Source of the DNA: Pedobacter kyonggii
GTDB lineage: Bacteria; Bacteroidota; Bacteroidia; Sphingobacteriales; Sphingobacteriaceae
DNA length: 64,000 nucleotides
NCBI RefSeq assembly: GCF_004310665.1
Contig: NZ_SIXF01000014.1
Span: 1-64,000, forward strand
Direction of reading: 5' to 3'
The position numbers and the translations under genes were made by a program. Below are positions 42,979 to 52,059 of the stretch, piece after piece; the stretch's first letter is position 1, and the number at the start of each line of letters is the position of its first letter. The notes below the pieces were generated by a model. It made no database searches and had not been told where the DNA came from. It worked only from the letters and a program-made list of their open reading frames with translations.

Positions 42979-43371
42979 TTATCCTGAAATGCTTGTACAA
43001 CTGGCAGAAATTACTTTCCAATCTTCTCTCACTTTACCCCAAACCCTTAACCATTGATATTTCCCGTTAACTAAAATATTTGAATAACTTCCCTTAATAA
43101 AAAGACTTGCAGAAACAATAACAATAGATTCAAAAACACGTATTTCCCGTTTGGATACTTTGATTTTGGCAATTTTGATCATGCCACTCCGGTAGGCTTC
43201 CAGATCCATATCTTTATCCAACACATTCCCATACTGATCATGAAAAAGCATTCCATCGGCAAACAATAAGTCGAGTGTGTTCAGGTCTGTTCTTTTGAAC
43301 CCATCTAATAATTTTTCTTCCAGATCGGCAATCAGGAGAATGGTTTCCTGGTCTGATAAAGTATTTGGCAT
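42979..43371 (-). CDS. NTF2-like / DUF4440-type protein
   Basis: This 130-residue protein is a single cone-shaped NTF2-like domain. An N-terminal helix (ILLIADLEEKLLDGFKRTDL) is followed by LDLLFADGMLFHDQYGNVL and the strand pairs REIRVFESIVIVSASL and YQWLRVWGKVREDWKVIS. Members are small-molecule binding or isomerase-type proteins, or stress proteins of unknown role. It lacks a signal peptide. It sits between two glycan-degrading genes on the same strand but with gaps of more than 100 bases, so a functional link is not implied. Confidence 0.8.
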   Translation of the reverse strand: MPNTLSDQETILLIADLEEKLLDGFKRTDLNTLDLLFADGMLFHDQYGNVLDKDMDLEAYRSGMIKIAKIKVSKREIRVFESIVIVSASLFIKGSYSNILVNGKYQWLRVWGKVREDWKVISASCTSISG

Positions 43372-43483
43372 AATTTCCGGTTAGCCAGTAAAAATATAAA
43401 GTAAGCCACAAAGAATAGCGTAACTTTAAATATTGCCTGCATTACACGGATTTAACCACACACATTGCACAAATTTTTATCAG

Positions 43484-45469
43484 TTATTTCTTGTCAAAGG
43501 TAAGGCCTTGCCAGGTATCTGTTCTGAATGGTGATGCCGGTAAGCCATCATTACTAACCAGGTTACACACAGGATTATTTCCCCATGCATAGCGAACCGC
43601 AACGGGATTTGCCACCTGATCGCTACTTACTATGATCTGATTCTCCTGGATGCTTGCTTTGGCCCAATAAAATTTTTTATCTGCTCCAGCGATGGCAAAA
43701 CCGGTTAGTGCTGCACCATCTGCGGCTTTTAATCCATTTTCTGTATTGCCAAAAGTTAAACGGATCTGTTTTCCTTCTACTTTATTTGATAGATAAACGG
43801 GGCCAGAATAGTTTATTTTCTGACCATATGTTTTAGCCAGGGCAATTAAGGCTAACCTTCTACCCACCTCTTGTTTGTTTTTAGGGTGAATATCTTTTGC
43901 ATCACCTATATCGATAATGGTCGCCATGCCTGTATTTGGCAGTAAAAGTGTTTTTTGTTGGGCTTCTCTAAGCTCTGCCCAGGCAGATTCTACAGGCGCG
44001 CGATCAACCTGCATAAAATTGGCCAGTTGAACGAAATAGAATGGAAAATCTCCCTGTCCCCATTTCTGGCGCCAATCTTTAATCATCGTTGGAAATAATT
44101 CACGGTATTGGTAAGCCCTATCGGCATTACTTTCTCCCTGATACCAAATGGCACCTTTAATTGAAAATTGCAGGTAAGGATGAATCATCGCATTGTACAA
44201 AACGGTTGGTCTGTTAGGGCCATTTTCTTCGTAAGGTTTAGCTTCAATATTTTTAAAATCTATCCCTACTTTATATTTCCAGTCGCCAACTAAAGAAATT
44301 TTCTCTGCCGTGTTGTTTGTTAAGCTCAAATCTTTGGCATCACCATATATACCGCCACCACCGCCACTATCAAAAACCCTAACGGTAATTGTATTTTCAC
44401 CTGTTTTAAGCAGGTTTGCAGGTATCGTGTATGTTCTTCCAACATTATACCCTACCGTTTCGCCTACTTTTACTCCGTTTACGAAGGTGATATCGTTATC
44501 ATCAATTGTACCTAAATTAAGTTTAGCACCATTTGTTTTCCAGTTTTCGGGGATGTTAATCTTTTTTGTAAACCATACAATGCCATCAAAATTTTTAAGT
44601 ACTGCATCTTCCCACAAGGCCGGCAAAACCATGCTTTTCCAGTTTGTAGTTTCTGCCAAAGCCCATTTTGTTTCTCCAGCGTGATAACCCGAATCTTTTT
44701 CGGTTGTCATTTTAACCCAATTCTGCAGTTTTTCTTCATAAGAAACTGTTGAAGGATTTTTAGCTAATTTTTGGATCTTATCAATTGCAGCAGAAAAATC
44801 GGTCATTTTTTTAAGCGATTCGGCACTTGTCCAGGCTTCAGCAATTGTTCCTCCCCAAGAGGTATGGATTAGGCCAATAGGGATTTTGGTTTTTTCATAC
44901 ACTTCGCGGGCGAAGAAATAGGCTGTAGAAGAAAATTCGGCAATATATTTTGGGCTACATTCCTGCCAACCACCATTAGTCACTTTGGCATCGTTAAGTG
45001 GAAAACTACTGGTAACATGTTCTGCCTGCAATAAACGGATATTTGGAAATTTAGCATCAGCAATTTCTTTTTCGTTGTTAAGGATTTTCCCCCAACCTGC
45101 CAGTGGCATTTCCATATTTGATTGGCCTGAGCAAATCCAAACATCACCTATTAATACATTGTTTAACACCAACAATTCTCCGTCGGAAATGGTGATGGAA
45201 TATGGACCGCCGTAACCTGGTGTTGCCACTTTAATTTTCCAATTGCCATTGGCATCGGCAATAGCCCCATAATTAATTTTATTCCACGAAACCGTTATCT
45301 TAACCGCTTTACCAGCTGTGGCTTTACCCCAAATGGCCGCATTTGTTTTTTGCTGCAAAACCATATTGTCGCTAAATACAGATGGCAATAAAATTTTCGA
45401 CTGCACTAGTAGTGAACTGAAGAGGAATAATGCGCTAATGAGTATAGATTTTAACTTAGGGATGCTCAT
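43484..45469 (-). CDS. Sialate O-acetylesterase-like exported esterase
   Basis: This 661-residue protein has a signal peptide and the SGNH/SASA esterase fold. The nucleophile lies in ICSGQSNMEMPLAGW at about residue 115, SWGGTIAEAWTS and WYQGESNADRAYQYRELF carry the oxyanion residues, and GDAKDIHPKNKQEVG carries the Asp-x-His pair. A beta-sandwich domain (about 290-395, including VRVFDSGGGGGIYGDAK) is inserted in the middle. It would remove O-acetyl groups from sialic acid, or from acetylated plant glycans, outside the cytosol. No sialidase is near, so plant-glycan deacetylation is as likely. Confidence 0.92.
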   Translation of the reverse strand: MSIPKLKSILISALFLFSSLLVQSKILLPSVFSDNMVLQQKTNAAIWGKATAGKAVKITVSWNKINYGAIADANGNWKIKVATPGYGGPYSITISDGELLVLNNVLIGDVWICSGQSNMEMPLAGWGKILNNEKEIADAKFPNIRLLQAEHVTSSFPLNDAKVTNGGWQECSPKYIAEFSSTAYFFAREVYEKTKIPIGLIHTSWGGTIAEAWTSAESLKKMTDFSAAIDKIQKLAKNPSTVSYEEKLQNWVKMTTEKDSGYHAGETKWALAETTNWKSMVLPALWEDAVLKNFDGIVWFTKKINIPENWKTNGAKLNLGTIDDNDITFVNGVKVGETVGYNVGRTYTIPANLLKTGENTITVRVFDSGGGGGIYGDAKDLSLTNNTAEKISLVGDWKYKVGIDFKNIEAKPYEENGPNRPTVLYNAMIHPYLQFSIKGAIWYQGESNADRAYQYRELFPTMIKDWRQKWGQGDFPFYFVQLANFMQVDRAPVESAWAELREAQQKTLLLPNTGMATIIDIGDAKDIHPKNKQEVGRRLALIALAKTYGQKINYSGPVYLSNKVEGKQIRLTFGNTENGLKAADGAALTGFAIAGADKKFYWAKASIQENQIIVSSDQVANPVAVRYAWGNNPVCNLVSNDGLPASPFRTDTWQGLTFDKK

Positions 45470-45688
45470 ATTTTAACCTATTTTTTGATGATTAGAAAGC
45501 GAATGTACATTTTATGTCTGTCAACATCAATATATATGTCTGCTCTTCACAAATTTATGATAAAAATGAGGCAAAATTCATTCAATTAGTTTGGGTAAGA
45601 ATATCATTTTGCTTATTTTGCAGGTCTAAAAGAACAATTCTGGATTTAAGTTTGATTTAACCGGATGTTCTCTCAAATTACTAAATTA

Positions 45689-46003
45689 ATGGTTAAGATT
45701 TTTATAGGTGGCCTTCCTGACAATATCCAAGAGATGGATTTGGCAATATTGGTTAGCCTTCATGGTAGGGTAGAAACGATTAAAATTGTTCGCGATAGAG
45801 CTACTGGGAAGTGTAAAGGCTATGCTTTTTTAGAAATATACAGTTTACCGGATGCTAAAAATATTGTATCTACCCTAAATGGAGAAACTTTTAAAGGCAA
45901 TGTAATTACAGTTAAAATATCGGAAGAGGAAAGTGGTGTTCAAGCGGCAAAGCCAAAAACCAACCAACCTTTTAAAAGCAAAAGGCCCAGGCTTCAGCGT
46001 TAG
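45689..46003 (+). CDS. RRM-domain RNA-binding protein
   Basis: From ATG 45689 (MVKIFIGGLPDNI) this is a 104-residue protein with one RNA-recognition motif. RNP2 is IFIGGL and RNP1 is CKGYAFLEI, both with the expected aromatic residue. A basic, Pro/Lys-rich tail (NQPFKSKRPRLQR) follows. Single-RRM proteins are common in Bacteroidota, where they are general post-transcriptional regulators. The upstream frame adds eight residues that do not look native. It is transcribed alone. Confidence 0.9.
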   Translation: MVKIFIGGLPDNIQEMDLAILVSLHGRVETIKIVRDRATGKCKGYAFLEIYSLPDAKNIVSTLNGETFKGNVITVKISEEESGVQAAKPKTNQPFKSKRPRLQR

Positions 46004-46291
46004 TTTCTAATTAAGGCTTTCCCACGCATGCTCTGCTATAATTTGCCGATATCTTAAGAGGTATTGTACGTTTCAGCAATTATAATTAGCGTTTCCTTTT
46101 TGTTGACCATTACGAATTGAAGAACATTAAGGATTTCTCCATTAAATTTAAATGTATTTATTTGCAGGAATTCCAGACATCCTCCGTTTCATTGAATAAT
46201 TTATTTCGGTCAGGGACTTTTTAATTCAGTTCTAAACCTATATTTTGCAAGTAAGTGTTTCGATCTCTATTAAAAAACGCGTTTTGCAGAT

Positions 46292-47542
46292 ATGGAAAAT
46301 TATGCCATTGTAATATTTATTTTAGCTGTGATGATTGGCCTTTCTGCTGTAGCCGATCGAATTAAAATCCCCTATCCTATTTTATTGATTATAGCTGGAA
46401 TAGCAGTAGGTTTTGTTCCATCTTTACCACCAATTGATATTAATCCTGAAATTATATTTTTGATATTCCTCCCCCCATTGCTTTACGATGCCGCTTTTAA
46501 TATCTCATTCAAGGAATTTAAAACCAATATCAACACCATATTCACATTGGCCATTACGCTGGTTTTTATCACCGCTATTGGTATTGCTGTAGTTGTACAC
46601 TATATGATCCCGGGGATGAGCTGGCCAGTATCTTTTGTATTAGGTGCAATTCTTTCTGCTACTGATGCAGTTGCTGCTATGAGTATTACCAAAGGATTAG
46701 GTTTATCTCACAAAACAAATACCATATTGGAGGGCGAAAGTTTAGTTAACGATGCTTCTGCATTGGTAGCATATCGTTTTGCGGTTGCCGCGGTAACAGG
46801 AACAGCCTTTGTATTTTGGAAAGCATCGCTTGAATTTGCCTTTTTAATGGCCGGTGGATTCTTAATCGGCATGGTGATGTCGAAAACTCTCGCCTTCATT
46901 ATTAAAAGAATCCATAGTAACCGTTTGGCTACCATTAGCTTTATGTTATTGATGCCTTTTGTTACCTATTTAATTGCAGAACAGGTACATGTTTCTGGTG
47001 TTATTGCAGTTGTTATTTTAGGATTGGGCATTTCGAGGTTTAGCAACAATGTATTTCCTGAGCAGCTTAAAAACCAATCAAAAAACATTTGGGATATCAT
47101 TATCTTTTTATTGAATGGGCTGATATTCATTTTAATCGGGCTACAATTCCCTTATGTATACAAAAACATTAACAATGCCGATATTTTACCTTACATAGGT
47201 TATTCGCTGGTAATTACCATTGTTGCGCTGTTGTTAAGAATGGCCCGTGTTTTCCTACAAAAATTTAATCTTCAAAAAGCCTTTCAGAAAGGGAAACACC
47301 GTATTACTGAGGGTGCATTGCTTGATTTCAAGAACAGTTTGATCATCAGCTGGTCGGGCATGCGGGGTATTGTTTCATTGGCCATTGCAATTGGATTACC
47401 AGCTACTTTATCGGATGGAAGTGCGTTTCCGCAGCGTAATACTATTATATTTATATCTGTTGTAGTGGTATTGTTTACCTTAATTGGGCAAGGGCTTACC
47501 TTGCCATGGTTAGTAAAGAAATTGGCTACTGAAGAGGATTAG
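46292..47542 (+). CDS. Na+/H+ antiporter, CPA1 family
   Basis: This 416-residue inner-membrane protein has about 12 transmembrane helices. It exchanges Na+ (or K+) for protons and helps with pH and salt balance. The family motifs are FLPPLLYDAAFN, GAILSATDAVAAMS, GESLVNDASALV with the ion-binding Asn-Asp, and ISWSGMRGIVSLAIA with the conserved Arg. The cytosolic C-terminal domain found in longer CPA1 members is absent. It ends in LTLPWLVKKLATEED. Confidence 0.93.
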   Translation: MENYAIVIFILAVMIGLSAVADRIKIPYPILLIIAGIAVGFVPSLPPIDINPEIIFLIFLPPLLYDAAFNISFKEFKTNINTIFTLAITLVFITAIGIAVVVHYMIPGMSWPVSFVLGAILSATDAVAAMSITKGLGLSHKTNTILEGESLVNDASALVAYRFAVAAVTGTAFVFWKASLEFAFLMAGGFLIGMVMSKTLAFIIKRIHSNRLATISFMLLMPFVTYLIAEQVHVSGVIAVVILGLGISRFSNNVFPEQLKNQSKNIWDIIIFLLNGLIFILIGLQFPYVYKNINNADILPYIGYSLVITIVALLLRMARVFLQKFNLQKAFQKGKHRITEGALLDFKNSLIISWSGMRGIVSLAIAIGLPATLSDGSAFPQRNTIIFISVVVVLFTLIGQGLTLPWLVKKLATEED

Positions 47543-47903
47543 TAGCCTTTAGGTCAACCCTTTAAGGAATGAAAAATTAAAGGCTTGAAGGCTTGAATTT
47601 AAAAGCGAGCGTCATTCCGAGTTTTAATTTATTGTATAAAATTCAATATGAATGACATAGGGATTTTATAGCTCGCAATATATCGTCATTGCGAGGCACG
47701 AAGCAATCTTAATGCACTCGCAAATAGCGATATTTGTAGTATTGCTTCGTCGTTCCTGCTCGCAATGACGACCTTACTAATGAGATCTGTTATTGACAGC
47801 TTGTTTCAGGATCTTTTAGGATGGCAAGTTTTATCATTAAGGAGTTAAGAACATTAAGGCTTAAATTTAGAAGCGATCGAATCTTTCAAGAAGTGATTTT
47901 TTA
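47543..47903. repeat. Gene-free interval with several dispersed repeats
   Basis: This interval contains a REP-like unit beginning GCGTCATTCCGAG at about 47608, an inverse partial copy of the 40-base repeat, and the large inverted repeat at 47684-47770. No gene is supported. Confidence 0.55.
47684..47770. repeat. Large inverted repeat of the CGTCATTGCGAG family, second copy
   Basis: CGTCATTGCGAGGCACGAAG continuing CAATC pairs with ATTGCTTCGTC...CTCGCAATGACG about 30 bases later. It matches the repeat at 37594-37690 in its outer arms, while the central part differs. Confidence 0.8.
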
Positions 47904-47939
47904 ACAAAAAAGGGATAAAATCTAATGACTTTATCCCTT
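47904..47939 (-). terminator. Terminator of the galactose operon
   Basis: The stem AAGGGATAAA/TTTATCCCTT with a 10-base loop is followed on the minus strand by a T run. It lies 20 bases after the transporter stop. Confidence 0.92.
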
Positions 47940-47958
47940 CCTATTTTATACAATATCG

Positions 47959-49635
47959 TTACCAGTATACACTATAAAGTGCAACCAATAATCCGATGAT
48001 GATTAAAGCCCCTACTGCAAAACTGGTAGAGGTTTTAAACATTTTAGCATCGATAGCCAGTCCTTTAGCTTCTGCCTTAACTTTGTTGCTCGCTAAACTG
48101 ATAATCACCATACCAAGGATACAGAAAACAAATACAAAGCCCATCCGATCTAAAAATGGAATTTCGTAAACACCTGTTGCATTTTTAACAGAGAACCCCA
48201 TTCCTGATAACCATGAAAGATCGGTAAGCGTAGGTAAGAATTTAAGTAAAATTGACAAACCAAAACCACCGATGGTAGCGAATAGTGCTGCACTTGATGT
48301 TGTTCTTTTCCAAAAGAAACCTAAAATAAACATGGCAAAAATACCTGGAGAAACAAAACCTGTATACTCCTGGATATATTGGAAACCACCTTTTTTATCG
48401 ATTCCTAAATGTGGTGCAATTAATACACCCAGAATCATCGCTACAATAATCGAAATCTTACCTGTAGTTACTAAATTTTTCTCAGTAGCATCGGTTTTTA
48501 ATACTTTCTTGTAAATATCCAGCGTAAAAATAGTTGCAATACTATTTGCTTTACCAGCCAAAGAGGCTACCACTGCAGCGGTTAATGCTGCAAACGAAAG
48601 TCCTTTTAATCCGGCAGGAAGCAAATTTAGCAATACCGGATATGCGCGGTCTGGATTTACTGATCCATCTTGCAGCATTTCCGCTTGAAAGGCACCGTCT
48701 TTATATAAAACATAAGCTGCGATACCTGGTAATACGACAATAATTGGCATTAATAATTTTAAGAATGCAGCAAAAAGAATACCTCCGCGGGCAGTCTCCA
48801 GGTTAGCACCCAAAGCACGTTGAGTAATGTATTGGTTACAGCCCCAGTAATTTAAGTTCACAATCCACATACCGCCTACAAGCACACTTAAACCAGGTAA
48901 ATCGATATAATTTTCGTTATCTGGCTTTAAAATCATGTGGAAATGTTCAGAAGCCTTCGAAGTCATTAAGCTATAGCCTTCAAAAACACCTGTTGTTCCA
49001 TAGTGGGTAGAAACTAAGTTTAAAGCCAAATAGGTAGTGGCCAAACCACCCAGAATTAAGAAAAACACCTGGATAACGTCGGTATATCCAATAACTTTCA
49101 TTCCGCCAAGCGTAATAATAATGGCAAAACCTGCAATGGCGTACATACAGAAACTTAAATCGAAACCAGAAATGCTACTTACCGCTAAAGCACCTAAGTA
49201 AAGAATCGAGGTTAAGTTAACTACAACATAAAGCAATAACCAGAAAACAGCCATAATCATGGCTACCGTTCCGTTATAACGCTGATGTAGGAATTGTGGC
49301 ATTGTAGCAATTTTGTTTTTCAGATAAACCGGAATAAAGAATACCGCAACAACCACTAAGGTTAAGGCACCCATCCATTCATAGGTTGCGATGGCCAATC
49401 CCATTTTAAAGCCTGATCCGCTCATACCGATAAATTGCTCTGCAGAAATATTAGATGCAATTAACGATGCGCCGATTGCCCACCAGGTTAAAGAGCCCTC
49501 AGCCAGAAAATAATCTTTAGAACCTGTAGATTCTGACTTTTTCTTGTTGTAAATGTAGAGCCCGTAAGCGGCCACAATAACGAAGTAAATTGCAAATACA
49601 ATGTAATCCTTCGTGTCTAATAAGTTGTTTTTCAT
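47959..49635 (-). CDS. Sodium/sugar symporter (SSS family), probable galactose importer
   Basis: This 558-residue inner-membrane protein has about 14 transmembrane helices of the LeuT-like SSS family. SLTWWAIGASLIASNISAEQ and the segment GMSGSGFKMGLAIATYEW match the SGLT/vSGLT branch, which imports hexoses with Na+. FAALTAAVVASLAGKANSIAT contains the conserved Na2-site Ser/Ala residues. It is third in an operon with galK and galT, 39 bases after galK, so galactose is the most likely substrate; glucose is also possible from family knowledge. Confidence 0.9.
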   Translation of the reverse strand: MKNNLLDTKDYIVFAIYFVIVAAYGLYIYNKKKSESTGSKDYFLAEGSLTWWAIGASLIASNISAEQFIGMSGSGFKMGLAIATYEWMGALTLVVVAVFFIPVYLKNKIATMPQFLHQRYNGTVAMIMAVFWLLLYVVVNLTSILYLGALAVSSISGFDLSFCMYAIAGFAIIITLGGMKVIGYTDVIQVFFLILGGLATTYLALNLVSTHYGTTGVFEGYSLMTSKASEHFHMILKPDNENYIDLPGLSVLVGGMWIVNLNYWGCNQYITQRALGANLETARGGILFAAFLKLLMPIIVVLPGIAAYVLYKDGAFQAEMLQDGSVNPDRAYPVLLNLLPAGLKGLSFAALTAAVVASLAGKANSIATIFTLDIYKKVLKTDATEKNLVTTGKISIIVAMILGVLIAPHLGIDKKGGFQYIQEYTGFVSPGIFAMFILGFFWKRTTSSAALFATIGGFGLSILLKFLPTLTDLSWLSGMGFSVKNATGVYEIPFLDRMGFVFVFCILGMVIISLASNKVKAEAKGLAIDAKMFKTSTSFAVGALIIIGLLVALYSVYW

Positions 49636-49674
49636 TGATTTATTTTGGTTAGTATACCTTGTGTTATTTAAATT

Positions 49675-50826
49675 TTAGCTGTATAAGCTGGTTCCGTTAT
49701 CCGTTTGAACGGTGTAGGAACCAAGTTTGAGTCCGAACTGCAATAAATATTTTGAAGATAACGCTTCAATTAAATCAGCAATTTTTTCTTCCTTAACAAT
49801 ATTGATGGTACAACCACCAAAACCACCGCCCATCATTCTGGCACCTAACACATAATCAAGAGGTTTAACCGCATCAACCAGGAAATCTAATTCTTTACAG
49901 CTCACTTCGTAATCTTTGCTTAAACCTTCATGCGTTTCGAACATCAGTTTACCCAAACCTTGCAGGTTACCATTTTCCAGTTGCTCCGCAGCGGTTAATA
50001 AACGGCCGATTTCTTTCACTACAAAACTACATTTGGTGTAAACTTCAAGATCTTTTGGTTTAACATGGGTTTCTAACATGGCTAAATCTACATCACGAAG
50101 CGTACTTACATTTGGATAATGCTCCTTTACCCAGGCAACACCTTGTTCGCACTGTGATCTTCTTTTGTTGTAGGCAGAATCGGCAAGTGCGTGTTTTACA
50201 TTCGTATTTAAAAGCAAAAGTTTATATCCATCCAGTTTTAAAGGAATGTAAATGTGTTTCATCGATCTGCAATCGAGCATAATGGCCTGGTCTTTCTTGC
50301 CAAATACAGAGGCAAACTGATCCATAATACCACAGTTAACACCAGCAAAAGTCTGTTCTGCCTTTTGTGCAATCAATGCGATATCCATTTTAGGAACAGA
50401 AAGCGAAAAAAGTTGATCGAGTGCAAAACCGGTAGCACATTCAACGGCAGCAGACGACGATAAACCAGCACCCAAAGGCACATCACCATCAATATAAAAG
50501 TTAAAGCCGCCCAACCGATGACCTCTTTCTTTTAACTGATCGGCAACGCCTAAAATGTAATTGGCCCAACTGTTCTCTGATTTTTTCAGGCTTTTAATCG
50601 ATGAAATATCAAATTGCTGATAACTCTCCGAAAATAAATGTATTTCATCATCTTCTCTTTTTGATATGGCTACATAAATGGCTTTATCAATAGCAGCAGG
50701 CATTACAAAACCGCCGTTATAATCGGTATGCTCGCCAATAATATTGATTCTTCCAGGCGAACGCACTAAAATAGGCTCAGCGTTGAAAAGTTTTTTAAAT
50801 GTATTTTTTAAATCCTGTGCATTCAT
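49675..50826 (-). CDS. galK: Galactokinase
   Basis: This cytosolic GHMP kinase phosphorylates galactose at C1 with ATP. The 383-residue protein has the galactokinase signature SPGRINIIGEHTDYNGGFV at about residues 23-41. The ATP loop is PLGAGLSSSAAVECATG, and GARMMGGGFGGCTINIV is the C-terminal GHMP motif. GVNCGIMDQFASVFGK carries the catalytic Asp. The length is standard. It is 10 bases after galT and followed by the transporter, forming a compact Leloir operon. No galM or galE is visible here. Confidence 0.97.
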   Translation of the reverse strand: MNAQDLKNTFKKLFNAEPILVRSPGRINIIGEHTDYNGGFVMPAAIDKAIYVAISKREDDEIHLFSESYQQFDISSIKSLKKSENSWANYILGVADQLKERGHRLGGFNFYIDGDVPLGAGLSSSAAVECATGFALDQLFSLSVPKMDIALIAQKAEQTFAGVNCGIMDQFASVFGKKDQAIMLDCRSMKHIYIPLKLDGYKLLLLNTNVKHALADSAYNKRRSQCEQGVAWVKEHYPNVSTLRDVDLAMLETHVKPKDLEVYTKCSFVVKEIGRLLTAAEQLENGNLQGLGKLMFETHEGLSKDYEVSCKELDFLVDAVKPLDYVLGARMMGGGFGGCTINIVKEEKIADLIEALSSKYLLQFGLKLGSYTVQTDNGTSLYS

Positions 50827-50836
50827 TATTTAATAT

Positions 50837-51898
50837 TTAGTCTTCAGTTTTGTTGATTTTATAGTGGATTGCAGACATCTCTTTTAAACGGTTAGCGGCA
50901 AATTCAGGGGTAATATCGCGTTGAGGGTTAGCCAACATTTCGTAACCGACCATAAATTTTTTAACTGATGCCGAGCGCAACAACGGTGGATAAAAATGCA
51001 TATGCCAGTGCCATTCAGGGTAATAGCCATTGTTTACTGGTGCCTGATGCATACCTGCTGAATATGGGAAAGAGGTTTCGAACAGGTTATCATATTTGGT
51101 TGTTAACACCTTAATGGCTTCAGCTAATGATTTCTTCTCTGCTTCTGTGAACAATTTAATGCTATTTACATGGCGTTTACTGATAATCATGGTTTCGTAA
51201 GGCCAAACTGCCCAAAAAGGTACAAGTACCACAAAATGATCGTTTTCGAATACAATGCGCTCTTTTTTCTTTTGCTCCAGTTTTAAGTAATCGCCAAGCA
51301 AACTTCTTCTGTGAATAGCGTAGAACGTTTTCTGACGTTCGGTTTCTTTGGCAATTTCTAATGGAATATCGCTCTGCGACCAGATCTGACCATGTGGATG
51401 TGGATTACTACAGCCCATTATTTCGCCTTTGTTTTCGAAAACCTGAATGTATTTGATCCAATCATTTTCGGCAAGGCTATTAAATTCATTTTGCCAAACA
51501 TTTACTACAGCAGTTATGGCTTCGACACTCATTTCGGGAAGTGTGAGGTTGTGTTTCGGACTAAAGCTGATCACCCTGCAAAGTCCTCTCTGATTATTGG
51601 CTACCAATAAGTCATCTTCGTTCATATTACCGGCAGGTGTATCTTCAAGCAATGCAGCAAAATCATTGTTAAAAACAAAGCTTTCGGTATATTCTGGATT
51701 GCTATCGCCATCTGCTCTACCATTACCAGGACATAAATAACATTTAGGATCATATTCCGGGCGGTTATCTGGCGTTACCTCTTCAACTTTACCTTGCCAA
51801 GGCCTTTTAGTACGGTGCGGAGAAACTAAAACCCATTCGCCAGTTAATATATTTAATCTGGTGTGTGGATTACTATCGAGTTCGAATGTTTGGTTCAT
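50837..51898 (-). CDS. galT: Galactose-1-phosphate uridylyltransferase
   Basis: This enzyme exchanges UMP between UDP-glucose and galactose-1-phosphate, the second Leloir step. The 353-residue protein belongs to the HIT superfamily. The catalytic motif is CSNPHPHGQIWSQSD with the His-Pro-His nucleophile. RLNILTGEWVLVSPHRTKRPW is the N-terminal signature, and YDPKCYLCPGN (CxxC) with HWHMHFYPPLLRS supplies the metal ligands. It is the first gene of the gal operon and divergent from the Nudix-type regulator. Confidence 0.97.
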   Translation of the reverse strand: MNQTFELDSNPHTRLNILTGEWVLVSPHRTKRPWQGKVEEVTPDNRPEYDPKCYLCPGNGRADGDSNPEYTESFVFNNDFAALLEDTPAGNMNEDDLLVANNQRGLCRVISFSPKHNLTLPEMSVEAITAVVNVWQNEFNSLAENDWIKYIQVFENKGEIMGCSNPHPHGQIWSQSDIPLEIAKETERQKTFYAIHRRSLLGDYLKLEQKKKERIVFENDHFVVLVPFWAVWPYETMIISKRHVNSIKLFTEAEKKSLAEAIKVLTTKYDNLFETSFPYSAGMHQAPVNNGYYPEWHWHMHFYPPLLRSASVKKFMVGYEMLANPQRDITPEFAANRLKEMSAIHYKINKTED

Positions 51899-51956
51899 TT
51901 TATATTTTCAATTGGTTAGAGAAAAGAAAGCGTTTAGCTTAACCGATCTAAGCCGC

Positions 51957-52015
51957 CAAATTATAAAATTATTATTAATTGTCAAAACGACAATTAATAA
52001 TAATTTTTATTTTCG
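51957..52015. promoter_or_regulatory. Divergent gal promoter region with a 43-base palindromic operator
   Basis: A perfect inverted repeat has 19-base arms (51965-51983 and 51989-52007) around a five-base spacer; the core reads ATTGTC-AAAAC-GACAAT. For galT on the minus strand, a -33 TTTG (51983-51986) lies in the centre and an ATAATTTG-like -7 box (51957-51964) abuts the left arm. For the regulator, a TATTTTCG near-match (52008-52015) abuts the right arm. A protein bound here would block both promoters. The likely binder is the Nudix-type regulator at 52060. Confidence 0.75.
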
Positions 52016-52059
52016 TGAAAATTTAAACATATTAAGCCCTTTAAAATCTCAGATAAAAA

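Noticed and set aside
42785-43057. Open frame of 90 codons on the + strand
   Set aside because: It runs through a hairpin and into the antisense of the NTF2-like gene; no family features were seen.
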